Assembly (NCBI RefSeq): GCF_000003605.2
Contig: NW_003156740.1
Span: 246,291 to 278,954, forward strand
Reading direction: 5' to 3'
Length of the DNA stretch: 32,664 bases
Source: Saccoglossus kowalevskii
Taxonomy: Eukaryota > Hemichordata > Enteropneusta > Harrimaniidae
Of the stretch, positions 12,401 to 21,330 are shown piece after piece (the first letter of the stretch is position 1; each line of letters opens with the position of its first letter). The translations under genes were made by a program, and so were the position numbers. The notes beneath the pieces were generated by a model. It saw only the letters and a program-made list of their open reading frames with translations, made no database searches and was not told the origin of the DNA.

Positions 12401-14703
12401 AGAGACCTTGGTCAAATAGAGGCTACAAATCGGTGCATAGTGTGCCAAATTTAGATTTGTCTACAAGCCTGTATGATGAGATTCACACAAAGAGAAAACT
12501 AATTAATGTATTTTCCCACCTTAGCCTGTACTTCTCTTGCCTTCTGGGCTCTATGAAGCATAGCATCCAACAATGCCAACTCTTCCGCTTCTTGTTGGCC
12601 TAGCTCTTTTTGAAGCACAGACTTTGATACTGCATCTGAAGCTGATTGTTGTTTGGCACGTTTCTTTTTTGGGTCCACTTTTGGAGGCCACGGTCGGAGA
12701 AGCACTCTGTAGTCTTGACATGTTTTCTCTGTGGCTGATCGTTTGGCTTCACATCGTTGACAAACATCAAGAAGAAAATGGATTACCCTGAATATGATAA
12801 CAAAAGGTAATGCTTTTAGTTACAAAAGCAGCACATCATCAGAATTAATCAGTAATACTATATACATGTATGAGTAATACATGATACAAGCATTATGGCT
12901 AGGTGTGTCACTAGGGCGTGATTGACAATTTATACAGTCAAATCTATATTAGAAACTGCAGATTAAATTAAAATGGTGCAATGCAACAGAGGGGACGTAG
13001 CTTCTCTTAGAGCATCTACATATATGAGAAATAGGGAATTTTTGGTTGTCAATTTTCAAAAAAAAAATGGGTACGGTTTCTATTAAGGATGCAGCTTTTA
13101 ATACAGATTAGAATTTATTTTTAAAATATGAGAAATGAACGTTAAATGTTATTGCTGATGACACATTACAAATTAACAATAAAAAAAAATACTTGGTATA
13201 ATGGAAATAGTTGTATATTACATTTTTTTAATGTTTCTTTTAACAAAGTGTAAAGTAGTGCTAAAACTGCACATGTCATGTACATGAAGATCAATCATAG
13301 TAAATTCATCCCAACGCAAAATTGATAAAGAATTACTGTACAAGCTTCAAGACATCAACTTTGAAGAAACTTGAAGTTGGAAGTGTTGCTCAAATCATAA
13401 TACATGACCCACATCCTATTGTGTCAATTCATTTTCACCCTGTCATTGTTGTGGCTGTTAGCAAAGCATGAGGCATAATCGGTCAGTTTATCCTTGATTT
13501 ATTAAAACTTGCTATGTTCAAACTTGTGATGTTAAAATTATTAAGTTCAGATTGCTATTAAAGATAAATGTTGAAAAGTTATTCAGAGGATGTGTGTGGG
13601 TGGGGTGGTGTGGCTTTATAATCATTATTTTGTCAGCCCATTATCCTCTGTTTTTTACATACATACAATGAATGTACTTATATGTACAAAAATTTTTACA
13701 AATGTACTCCCAGATATCAAAAGTAATAAATTATATTTTGTGCAACTTCATAGTGTGTGAATGAATAAAAAACATGTCATCCCATTTCAAAAAATTCCAA
13801 AGGTGATTTAGATACTTAATCAGAATCACCATGCTTGGTACAAAACTTGGAAACTATAAAATTCTTATTGTTGTTGGGTGATGAAATAACTGTCAATAAA
13901 CTGCCCGACTGTGATTGCTTGCTTGTCTGCTACATATTATAATTATGTTTTTGATTCATTTGAAGTAAAATTATTTTCAATTTTGTATTTGAAGATTTTT
14001 TAATGTCCAATGAAAGTTGGTGGTGTACAAAAAATGGCTTGCATCCCTATTTGGTTATTCACATATACATCTTGCCATTTAGGACTCGGAGCCTTTTGTT
14101 GACAAAAGTCAAGGCTTGTTTGGGTACCCTCTAAGGTGATTAACAAACAGGCACTAAATGTTCATTCAATGGCTGAAATTGGTTATAGTGGTTATAGCGA
14201 TATTTTAAAGGGCGATGGTCGTCATGTTCGCTATGGAACTCATAATGACATACACAAAGCGCGTGAAATACATTGTTAACATGACGCGACGCGCGACGAC
14301 CACCGCCCTTTAAACGCCAGTGTTAGAAGGTGGAAAAAAATAGTATTTTAAATGAAATAGTTTGTTACAGTTACTAAACAATTTGCCATCGGTCCACATT
14401 TCGCAAAATACACAAGTGATCAATGTTTAGTAGTATCAGCAACCAAGTGGTAAGATACCAGGAAGAGGAAGTGGAAGAGGGAAGTGCATTTTTTCACAAC
14501 TCCCAGTTCCCGTTCCTTCCCAAATACGAAGAAAAACTGGAAGAACTACATTGTGACTTTTTAGCTCATGTGGCGTGTTACGTTCAGACAACATTAACAC
14601 ACGCTCTGTATGTTTCATTATTCAATGTCATAAGCATAACATGCGAAAAAATGTAAAAATTCTAAGAACTATACCTTTCTAAATTTGAACAGGGCGCCGC
14701 CAT
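3435..14703 (-). CDS. TEDC2: Tubulin epsilon and delta complex protein 2 (TEDC2), nine coding exons
   Basis: TEDC2 (human C16orf59) acts with TEDC1 and epsilon/delta-tubulin at centrioles, where the complex stabilises triplet microtubules. Exons in coding order: 14703-14675, 12787-12520, 12115-11403, 10539-10355 (or to 10401), 8825-8706 (or from 8832), 6054-5953, 5363-5241, 4795-4656, 3593-3435. All joins are phase-consistent and give about 612 residues (599 with the alternative boundary). Identification rests on blocks that line up with the human protein as I recall it: the start MAAPCSNLE running into RVIHFLLDVCQRCEAKR; LLRPWPPK; the coiled coil EELALLDAMLHRAQKAREV; EPFTLLKDG followed by LSFPVRFKKV; the C-terminal STEYLLYNNVEQLKKI, VVLQLQIQLEK, AEEVLPIL and FYRSVYSLLHNGGRV. 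The third exon is a long Ser/Thr/Lys-rich, probably disordered insert, which makes the protein longer than the human one (about 433). The start was chosen because exon 1 ends in phase with exon 2 and no other ATG does so. It ends in an acidic EEEDED tail. Confidence 0.85.
3698..3722. repeat. (AC)n microsatellite
   Basis: About twelve AC units in the last TEDC2 intron. A second CA array at 32474-32501 lies beside another copy of the AT-rich repeat at 3760-3878, which suggests the microsatellite belongs to the mobile repeat. Confidence 0.95.
3760..3878 (+). repeat. AT-rich interspersed repeat, family C, copy 1
   Basis: It starts TTGGATTAACTTTTAATATAG, repeats the core TTTTAATATAGTTG in tandem, continues with CTATATAGGGTTGC and ends with AGTTTAATTAAACTCAATTA, which contains the palindrome GTTTAATTAAAC. 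The same order of blocks, nearly the same length and the same neighbouring CA array occur at 32534-32654. Non-coding. The palindrome half is partly repeated again near 3902-3922. Confidence 0.85.
3957..4015. repeat. 14-bp perfect inverted repeat
   Basis: AGCTTAGGTTTAGT at 3957-3970 is exactly reverse-complemented at 4002-4015, separated by about 31 bases. Being in an intron next to family C it may be one end of the same mobile unit or a separate small foldback element. Confidence 0.8.
4414..4577 (-). mobile_element. TTAA-flanked MITE, family A, copy 1
   Basis: A non-autonomous element of about 164 bp with terminal inverted repeats: the right end on the minus strand reads TTAAAGCGAGGGAGTCGTCAC and the left end on the plus strand reads TTAGAGCGAGAGGGACGTCAC. 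The interior matches the copy at 8461-8635 in reverse orientation, including AGATG.TCATAGCGTGTCAT and ACAAACAAGCGTCT. TTAA at the boundary is the target used by piggyBac-type transposases. It has no coding capacity and sits in the last TEDC2 intron. Confidence 0.8.
6431..6658. repeat. Tandem duplication, two units of about 124 bp
   Basis: CTGGAATTAATTTTC begins at 6431 and again near 6555. Each unit goes on with an ACTGAAAAGG..TTTTTG.G.GTTTTGT-like stretch, a TTATTTTCA.TGATTTCTGA stretch and a closing ATAGGAAAAAA. It lies in the intron upstream of the TEDC2 exon at 5953-6054. Shorter fragments of the same motif occur near 2.3 kb, 2.7 kb and 5.4 kb, so this is an interspersed repeat that has also duplicated locally. 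Confidence 0.8.
7208..8000 (+). repeat. Long interspersed repeat with TGGCCA inverted motifs, copy 1
   Basis: It begins AAATTTAAGATATATAGTTTTG and contains two tandem units with a period of about 290 bp: CATAATCAGTCAAAGCATG occurs at about 7409 and again at about 7699. Each unit carries the phrase TCAGAGATATGG, then AAAATGG-CCA...TGGCCATTTT-type inverted repeats, then AACAAAATCCA. A second copy is at 9330-9966. Short open frames in it have no recognisable domain. It occupies much of the intron between the TEDC2 exons at 5953-6054 and 8706-8825. Confidence 0.85.
8461..8635 (+). mobile_element. TTAA-flanked MITE, family A, copy 2
   Basis: About 175 bp, bounded on both sides by TTAA. The ends are inverted repeats (GGAGGAGTCGTCACATGCGCG on the left; CGCGCATGTG, GTGACGACCCTCCT on the right). 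It is the reverse-orientation relative of 4414-4577. It ends only about 70 bases from the splice donor of the TEDC2 exon at 8706, so its insertion came close to disturbing splicing. No open frame of its own. Confidence 0.85.
9330..9966 (+). repeat. Long interspersed repeat, copy 2
   Basis: Same beginning (AAATTTAAGATATATAGTTTTG) and block order as 7208-8000, but with one instead of two of the 290-bp internal units. Shared landmarks include GTCAGAGATATG, AAAATGGCCACCAGTTGGCC and GTAAACAGCCGG. It ends in a CA-rich stretch followed by AGGTCAATCCATAAATCCTC, parallel to copy 1. The stretch 8970-9320 just before it shows further, more diverged phrases of the same style. Confidence 0.85.
10540..11402 (-). 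other. TEDC2 intron between exons 3 and 4
   Basis: Bounded by a GTATGT donor and a TTCTCATTTACAG acceptor. It contains a short palindromic patch TACCGGTACCCCGGTAC near 11039 and otherwise nothing I can name. The plus-strand open frames at 10571-10759 and 10892-11089 show no domain. Confidence 0.7.
12788..14674 (-). other. TEDC2 first intron
   Basis: About 1.9 kb between the 29-nt coding part of exon 1 (donor GTATAG) and exon 2 (acceptor TCATATTCAG). It contains the family B MITE at 14204-14314. The open frames at 14423-14656 (plus) and 14436-14618 (minus) overlap each other on opposite strands and match nothing I recognise. Confidence 0.7.
14204..14314. mobile_element. Short inverted-repeat element (MITE), family B
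   Basis: An element of 111 bp whose left 20 bases TTTAAAGGGCGATGGTCGTC match the reverse complement of its right 20 bases (14295-14314) at 19 of 20 positions. The centre is also GC-rich and partly self-complementary (GACGCGACGCGCGAC). A diverged copy lies at 2447-2570. It contains no open frame. The TTTAAA ends suggest a TTAA-type target, but the duplication cannot be separated from the repeat itself. Confidence 0.85.
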
Positions 14704-14718
14704 CTTGGTCTATAGGGG
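14693..14718 (-). promoter_or_regulatory. YY1-type motif over the TEDC2 start codon
   Basis: The minus strand reads CCAAGATGGCGGCGCC, a textbook YY1 site (AAGATGGCGGC) with the TEDC2 ATG (14703-14701) inside it. In animals this element placed just downstream of a transcription start positions initiation and often serves short-5'UTR genes. It is framed by an inverted pair, AGGGCGCC at 14691-14698 and GGCGCCCT at about 14716-14723. That the site is used here is inference. Confidence 0.6.
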
Positions 14719-14723
14719 CGCCC

Positions 14724-14948
14724 TCTATATCTAGTCAATTAATTTGATTCATGCTGTCGCTAATATTTTATTCTGCAATGTTTTGCATTCGCACAGAGCA
14801 GTCGATTTAGTTTTATGCATTTATTGTATACGAGTCTATATACTGTTAAAGATAATGGGAAAAAAACAAATAATTGGAGGAATGATGTAGCAGTCAATTT
14901 ACCTAACACCCCTTCGACCAAGCTAAAGAAACCCCACAGAAACTGTGA
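14724..14948. promoter_or_regulatory. Putative shared promoter of TEDC2 (minus) and RPSA (plus)
   Basis: The interval between the TEDC2 start region and the RPSA TOP-like tract is only about 225 bases. The two genes point away from each other. I see no TATA box at a convincing distance for either; TATA-poor initiation is usual for both YY1-type and TOP promoters. Confidence 0.45.
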
Positions 14949-14989
14949 CCTTTCTTTTCGTTGAGAACTCCATTTGGCGTTTGCTCATA
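14949..14989 (+). other. Probable untranslated first exon of RPSA with 5' TOP tract
   Basis: Ribosomal protein transcripts of animals start with a C followed by an unbroken pyrimidine run (5' TOP), and RPSA usually has a tiny non-coding first exon. Here the plus strand has CCTTTCTTTTC at 14949-14959, then about 30 bases, then a strong donor GTAAGTGG at 14990. Together with 16541-16554 this would give a 5'UTR of about 55 bases. No other tract and donor pair as good is visible before the RPSA ATG, but cap-site data would be needed to prove it. Confidence 0.5.
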
Positions 14990-16540
14990 GTAAGTGGCTC
15001 TCTCTGTAAATACGAAAAGTATATACGAAAATTAGAAAATAGATAGGTTCAAAGCAAATTCTGATGTGTTTGAAAACTGGTATACGTGTTAACATTTTTT
15101 GGGGAGAAAATAATTGCATCAAACACTATTTCATGTGCGTTTTTGGGACCGGATATGGATTCTAAACACACGTGTTACAGTATTAGAAAGACTTCCGGTA
15201 TTCTTGGACAGTCTGTGTACGTTCTTTCGGGTTTCTTTTGGAAGTGGTTTAGTTGTTCATGCAAATCGCTAACAGTTATGGTATGGCTATGTACTTGTAA
15301 CTTGCAAACTGCAGTGTTTAAAGATAAAAATGTTAAAATGTAATTATTAAATTTTTTTTATGATTACACCGAGATAACTGTTCTGTATTCACACGTCATA
15401 CTAAATTACAATAACTTTTATTGACTCCTACTCATTCCCTGGGGGTGGGGGTGGGGAGGAAATGGTCACTAAAATGCACATAATAGGGATAAAAAGTAAT
15501 AAACTAAGATAAAATCACTGAAATGCTGACAAAATTTGAAAATCAAAATTGTTTGTGTCTGATATGACTTTTCTGGTTAAAAAGCATGCTTAAAAAAATG
15601 TATGCGCACGCACATGTACACAACTGACTTTCAAATTCAAGTAAAAAGAAAATGTTTGGTTGTCTGGTGGTGTTTCTGTCTTACATTTAGGCAAGTGCAA
15701 CTATGTTGCACATTTCATTATTGCTCATTAAGAAAATGAATTTTTTATTTGGGGTAATACGAGTTAAGTTTGTTTCACTCATAGAAACTGATTCAAATGA
15801 TAACTTTTCTTTGTTTCTTAGCCGTGCTTGTACTTGTACAGTTAACATTTCTAACACTTAATCTGGAATCTTCATTTGTTCATTCATATATCTTCATAAT
15901 TTCTCCATATCAGTGGTGCTTTACAATTATTGAGTAAATTACCTCTAAATGGTAGACTACATCTTAGTTGATCATTCAGAAAATTTGAATAACCATATAT
16001 AATCAACAAAACAGACTATAAGTGTATGGCTACAGACTAGAGAATGCTATTTTTGGTTTTAGTGAAATTTTTAGACGGGCATTTTCAATTTTCTGGCTAA
16101 ACCTCGACTACCAATAAACAAATATTGACTGAAAACTTCTGTCGAGTGATTATTAGGATGTAGTCTATCATCAGATGTAATTGAGAAATTGCAATAGTTT
16201 TTTGGTCGAACAGATAATTTGCAATGCACTGGCTTTTAGTTTTTATCGTTCCCAAATTTAGGTTTCTTGATTTTCCCATGTCTCTGAAGACGAGATTTAT
16301 GTGCATAAATTATACATGTACTGCACAATGCACATAAGTATTCTTTAAAATTAAGATTAAATATTCAGGGTGGCCCATAAAATATATTTATAGACCAAAC
16401 TAAAACTTTTCCAGTATTGACTTTAATTTGAAATGATTAATGTATTGTGACTGCATTGTGCAATTACACCAACTTTAAAAGCACTCGATTCATGAGTATC
16501 TGTGTTCATAATTGCATAGGTTGATCATCGTTACGTTTAG
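14990..16540 (+). other. Putative RPSA intron 1
   Basis: About 1.55 kb between the proposed first exon and the acceptor-like ...CGTTTAG just before the RPSA start region. It contains AT-rich sequence, an ETS-like ACTTCCGG near 15192 and a run of G in GGGGGTGGGGGTGGGG near 15441. I see no coding exon or RNA gene. Confidence 0.5.
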
Positions 16541-16554
16541 ATCAACGCAGCACG

Positions 16555-19500
16555 ATGTCCGGAGGTCTTGATGCGTTGGCTTTGAAGGAGGAAGATGTGA
16601 CAAAATTCCTGGCTGCAGGTTCTCATCTGGGCTCCACAAATGTGGACTTCCAGATGGAACAGTATGTGTACAAGCGCAAGAATGATGGTGAGTCTAGCTT
16701 TTAATTTCTTCTGACCTACACATCTCCATCTTCGTGTGTCATTTGTTTTACTCTATTCTTTGAGACCATTAGCTTTCTCATGTGGATACTCTGAACTAAT
16801 TTAGTCATTTGTGACAAATATACCCACACTCTTAGAAACTGACATATTCTATTCAGTCTTGGTTTAAACAGTTAGCTTGATGACACACTGTACATTATGG
16901 AAATTTATTGATCGGAAATGCATTGTTTTGTTAAATGTATTACTACTTACCGGGTCTAGGAATCTTAAATATCTGGCTGGCTTTTCATAATGTTGAATTG
17001 TTAATGTTAATAATACTCGAATTTGGGTTTTCCCAAATGGCAAAATAACTGACTGTCACTAATAGTATTTAATTATAATAATGCGTTACATCATTGTTTT
17101 CTGATAGGTATGTACATTATGAACATTCGTAAGACATGGGAGAAGATCTTGATTGCAGCTCGAGCTATAGTAGCTATTGAAAACCCGTCTGACGTATGCG
17201 TTATTTCAGCTCGTCCATATGGTCAGGTAAAATAGAACTTGTATGATTTTTATTCCTGGTTGATATGAAAGAAGCAGACTGTAATACTATTAATTGAATA
17301 AGAATACATGTGTTTTTCAGTACCATTGAGGCAGTTTGACCAGAGATCCAATTTTGCACTACTGAGCATGTTACTGCAAATTTATGCAATGCATTATGAG
17401 TTGGCATACCTTCTATATTTGGTTTGTCTCTTCATTTTACTTTTGACAGTGAAAAAAGCATCAGAATATATAATTATTTGTATGACAGCTTCTGAAACAG
17501 TTTATTTTTTTGCGTGGGGTGGGGTGGTGTGACTTTCCAGTTGCAATTTCCAATTGCACTAATATTTCAATGAATACTGTACAAGAGCTGTAAGTCAATT
17601 ATCATTTGCACCTATTGTTGACTGTATTCTTTCTCAAATTGCAGCGTGCAATTTTGAAGTTTGCAACTCACACTGGTGCCTCTCCAGTGGCTGGTCGCTT
17701 CACACCTGGTACATTCACCAATCAGATTCAAGCTGCTTACAGAGAACCACGTATATTGGTTGTCACTGACCCAAGAACTGATCATCAACCAATCACAGAA
17801 GCTTCCTATGTGAACATCCCTGTTATTGCTTTCTGTAACACCGATTCTCCATTGCGTTATGTGGATATAGTTATCCCATGTAATAACAAGGTTTGTATGA
17901 AATATTCTGTTTATTCTATCCAGTGTTCTCTCGGCGCCTGTTCTAGCATAGTGGCCTTTAATGGATTTAATTCAATTAAAGCTTTTGTGTGTAAACTAGA
18001 GAGTACAATCGAGCAGACAACACACTGCCCACAGCCAAAAGTGCATGTAATATAGACATTTTGACATTCTGGCTATAGCTGTACAACACTTGATTTAAAA
18101 ATAAAATAAGGGATGATGCACTGCTATTATTGCATGTTGTAAATCGTCATGATCAGAATAAGAGCTTACTGCCATCATTTAAATGCAGGAATTGATACCT
18201 GACTTAACAAGTGTGAGCAAAATTGTCACCAGTGGCTGGTTAGAAGAATGTTAAAATCTAGATAACATGATTCGAGACACTAATTCTTGTACACATGATT
18301 TCATTTATGTATATTACACTTTTACAGGGAGCAAACTCAATCGGTTTGATGTGGTGGTTCTTGTCTCGTGAGGTTTTACGTATGCGTGGAACAATCAGCC
18401 GTGAAGTACCATGGGATATTATGCCTGATTTGTACTTCTACAGGGATCCAGAAGAGGTAAGCCTAAAATCGTATCTTGTCAAATAATGCCATTATGAATT
18501 CAGTCAACCACACCCAGGATACAACCATAATTGTTGCCACTCTGCTCAAAATCATTTACCAACATTATAAATTTTCACACCTTTTCTATGATTTTCGCAA
18601 AATGAGGACAACATAACAAAGTTAATAATATAGATGTGATTTGTGGAACGAATGTAAAAACACTATGAATAAAAATATGCAAGTGTCATGCCAATTATTA
18701 TGCAAATTAGAAACTATCCTTGATCAAAATCCTGGGAGAACACTATACTACAACACCCCAAAACACTTTTTAACACAAATGCATCTCTAAATAGAAGCAC
18801 TCATAGACACAAAATTGCATTTATCGAGTGCTGGATTACGAAAAACTTGTCTGTAATTTATGTAAATTCATGTGTAGCTAATATGAATAAAATGTCCTCC
18901 TTAATCTGTGACCTAGTTCAAACCTTAATTTCTAATCCTAATCCACAACCACGCACAATTGTTTATGTGAAGATACAACTTAACATATTAAGCTTAAATA
19001 ACCACCCAGTACTAGTGTTCTTGCATGCCAAATGACACTCAACTTCAATCCATCAGAAACAACTTTTCAGACTTCAAGATTGAAACTATAGTTTTCCCTT
19101 TTTTGCCTAGGTTGAGAAGGAAGAACAAGCTGCCTTGGAGAAAGCTACAAAGGAAGAGCCTGCTGCAGCTCCTTATGCCGACCAATGGGGTGGGCAGCCA
19201 GCCACTGTGGAATCTGCAGCATCTGCTGTATCAGCTCCTGCTGTTTCTGAAGTCACTGATGTAAGTTTTCTTCTAAAATTGTCTTTCTTTGTCCTAATCG
19301 CACAAATTTGCCAACCCCCTACATGCACATGCTTGAACTTCAGAGGCATTGGAAGAGGGCTTTGTCGTGATGCCAGTTGAGTTTGCCTTTAGTGCCTTTG
19401 GTATTCCATATGTGCCATTTTCTAAATTAAAGCAAGCATGCATGATTCTACTGAGAAACTATGTATTTGACCTCTGTCAAATACTCCATGTATGTTGGCA

Positions 19501-20110
19501 CAGCTTATGGCAGTGGAAATAAAACAAAATGACGGTATGTCAAAATAACAAATCAAGGCCTCACTGCTTCATACTTGCTGATGAGTACCTATCGCAAGGT
19601 GATGAGTGAATAAACGGACTGTGATTAGTGCTGATGTCACATTTAGGTGGTGAAATTGAGTATGCAAGGTGATATACCTTCAATGACATAATGGATCTGT
19701 TTCTTGCAATATTTCATTGACGTCTGTTTCCAGCCTCTGTAAATATTCATATGCATCATTTGGAGAAATGCTTGTTGCATAAAACTTTTTGCTTCATAAC
19801 TACTGCAAAGCATGACAATGCCTGTTATTTATAAACTTAAATCATACGTATTAGTATCTTTTACAAAATTATTCTTAGCATTTTTTTTTGCTTATTTTTT
19901 CACTTTCTTTTCCAGTGGGGTGCAGAATCAGTTGCTGTTCCCAGTGTTCCAATCCAGCCTGGCTATGGTACTACAGATGACTGGGGTGCCCAAGAACCAT
20001 CTACAGATTGGTCTGCTTCACCTGCTCCAGTAGCAGCACCTCTACCAGGTGCAGTGGCTGCAACTGCTACTACAGACTGGGGTGGTTCTGATGCACAGGA
20101 TTGGTCATAA
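16555..20110 (+). CDS. RPSA: 40S ribosomal protein SA / 67-kDa laminin receptor precursor
   Basis: RPSA (uS2) is a small-subunit ribosomal protein required for 40S maturation; in animals it also has a reported cell-surface laminin-binding role. Coding exons: 16555-16687, 17108-17226, 17645-17890, 18328-18456, 19111-19260, 19916-20110, all with GT/AG borders and consistent phases, 323 residues. Residues 1 to about 205 are the conserved uS2 core: [96 protein letters not shown] and [12 protein letters not shown]. The tail is Ala/Pro-rich with repeated acidic-Trp motifs (TDWGA, DDWGAQ, TDWSAS, TDWGGS) and ends QDWS, as in other animal RPSA proteins. It is slightly longer than the human protein (295) because of the tail. 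No break or missing core block. The start ATG is in the context CACGATGTCC and begins the family's usual MSG. Confidence 0.98.
16688..19915 (+). other. RPSA internal introns
   Basis: Introns 16688-17107, 17227-17644, 17891-18327, 18457-19110 and 19261-19915. Vertebrate RPSA introns host H/ACA snoRNAs, so I looked for them. I could not identify a convincing H/ACA hinge plus ACA pair or a C/D pair with a closing stem by reading. The open frames that run into introns (for example 17606-18055) are extensions of real exons. Confidence 0.6.
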
Positions 20111-20285
20111 ACCAGAACCTGACTCTGAAAACTAAGAAAACTGAATATTTCTGTCTGAAATGAACTCTAAAAAGGAATAACAAATGTTGCATCATTGAAC
20201 ATTTTGTCAAAGATATTTTGTAAGGATACAAAAATGTAAAATGTTCCATGCTTGGCATACTGAATAAATAAAACTGAATGGTTGA
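20111..20285 (+). promoter_or_regulatory. RPSA 3'UTR and polyadenylation signals
   Basis: Two overlapping AATAAA hexamers at 20263-20268 and 20267-20272 lie about 155 bases after the stop codon, in GAATAAATAAAAC, followed by a GT-rich stretch. A short 3'UTR of this kind is typical for ribosomal protein genes. Confidence 0.8.
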
Positions 20286-20388
20286 TACTGTACCATATTA
20301 GTGTTGAAAGTTTTATTTTTGTACTATTAATAGATGCGCTGTGGTTGTACATTGAACATACTGTGTAGTATCCAATCCAGTTTTGCAG

Positions 20389-20546
20389 AAAAAGATGTGG
20401 CATCAGATAACTTAAAACAAATTTTAGGAGATTTTGTCAGTCAAGTTCCCAAAGCAAATGGGACTAAAGTTTATGTAAAAGAGCACGAGGACTCTTTGGT
20501 GATAGAATACCACAAAGAAATGTTAATAGGAAAACTTATTCAGTAG
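20389..20546 (+). CDS. Unassigned terminal coding exon downstream of RPSA
   Basis: A TTTTGCAG acceptor at 20381-20388 is followed by a 52-residue open frame in phase 2 that ends with TAG. The reading has a balanced composition and contains SDNLKQILGDFVSQVPKANG and VYVKEHEDSLVIEYHKEM, which look like a helix followed by beta strands. An AATAAA at 20595-20600 gives it a proper 3' end about 50 bases later. If translated without splicing, the frame reaches back to an ATG at 20334, giving 70 residues. I do not recognise the family. No upstream plus-strand exon fits between RPSA and this exon, so it is a small stand-alone gene, a read-through exon of RPSA, the tail of a gene that encloses RPSA, or a displaced exon. 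Confidence 0.5.
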
Positions 20547-20594
20547 TGTCATTCTGAAATTGTCAAAGTGGATGTAGTGCATCATTGAAATTAC

Positions 20595-20600
20595 AATAAA
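20595..20600 (+). promoter_or_regulatory. AATAAA polyadenylation signal of the unassigned exon
   Basis: AATAAA in TTACAATAAACTCTCC, about 50 bases after the TAG of the open frame at 20389-20546. It is distinct from the RPSA signals at 20263-20272, which supports a second transcript end. Confidence 0.5.
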
Positions 20601-20689
20601 CTCTCCTGTCATTTAAGTGCTCTCGTGCTACTAAAGAAGCAAATGTATGCTCATTATCTTGACAAACAAGTCTATATCGCCATTGATTG

Positions 20690-21330
20690 TTATCGCACTG
20701 GGATCCATCATGTTAACCTATTGGTTGGAATAGAACCATCTGGCCAGTATTGGTGCACAAACAATTAAACCATTTAGGCCAATTATGAAACTACACAAGA
20801 ACAAAGGCAAAGAATATGTAGCTAATCCTTAAAACACCAATCTGGAAGCAACTTGTGGCAAAACATACACAACTCAATAGCCAGTTGTTAAATCAACAAC
20901 CTAAAAAACGTAGCAAATTCAAAAACTACATATTATAATCATCTGGCAATTGCCAATCATTGAAGCAAACTACTATCTCGTCAAAAAAAGCGAAATAATA
21001 TTTTAGTGAATTGGAAACACATAACCATCTGGCCAATTGTGAGACAATACAACTATTTAGCGAATCCTGAAACAAAATATAGCCATCCAGTGAACCAGGA
21101 GAAAACGCATGACCATTTAGCCAATCAAAAAACTAGTAACCATGTAAAAAAAAAACACCTTACAAACTAACTGAAGAACAACTAATTAATTGGAATTGGA
21201 AAAAACAAAACATAATGTAATCAAATCCAGACCACATCTTACAATATAACCAATCGAAAAACCACATAACTATCTAATTGAAAAACCACACCTAACTATC
21301 CATTTAATTGACAAACAACATATAACCATC
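20690..21330. repeat. Degenerate minisatellite
   Basis: A run of imperfect units of roughly 25 to 45 bases built on the phrase AACCATCTGGCCAATTG..AAAC. Examples lie near 20733, 20768, 21025, 21072, 21109, 21266 and 21324, with variants such as CCATTTAGCCAATC and AACTATCTAATTGAAAAACC. Units vary in length and sequence, so the array is old. It lies between the convergent ends of RPSA and the death-domain gene. Confidence 0.7.

Noticed and set aside
14890-15010. Minus-strand stretch with acceptor-like and donor-like flanks whose frames read protein-like (for example YYEQTPNGVLNEKK in one frame and QFLWGFFSLVEG in another)
   Set aside because: No single frame stays open with an ATG and a usable phase, and both strands are open here. 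The plus-strand TOP tract plus GTAAGT donor explains the sequence better as the RPSA leader exon and promoter.
17606-18055. 149-codon plus-strand frame as a separate gene
   Set aside because: It is the third coding RPSA exon (17645-17890) extended into the introns on both sides.
19578-19634. C/D snoRNA-like motifs in the last RPSA intron (CTGATGA at 19578, GTGATGA at 19599, CTGA at 19631)
   Set aside because: Spacing is short and no complementary terminal stem flanks the boxes. Ribosomal protein introns make a snoRNA plausible, but the sequence does not show one.
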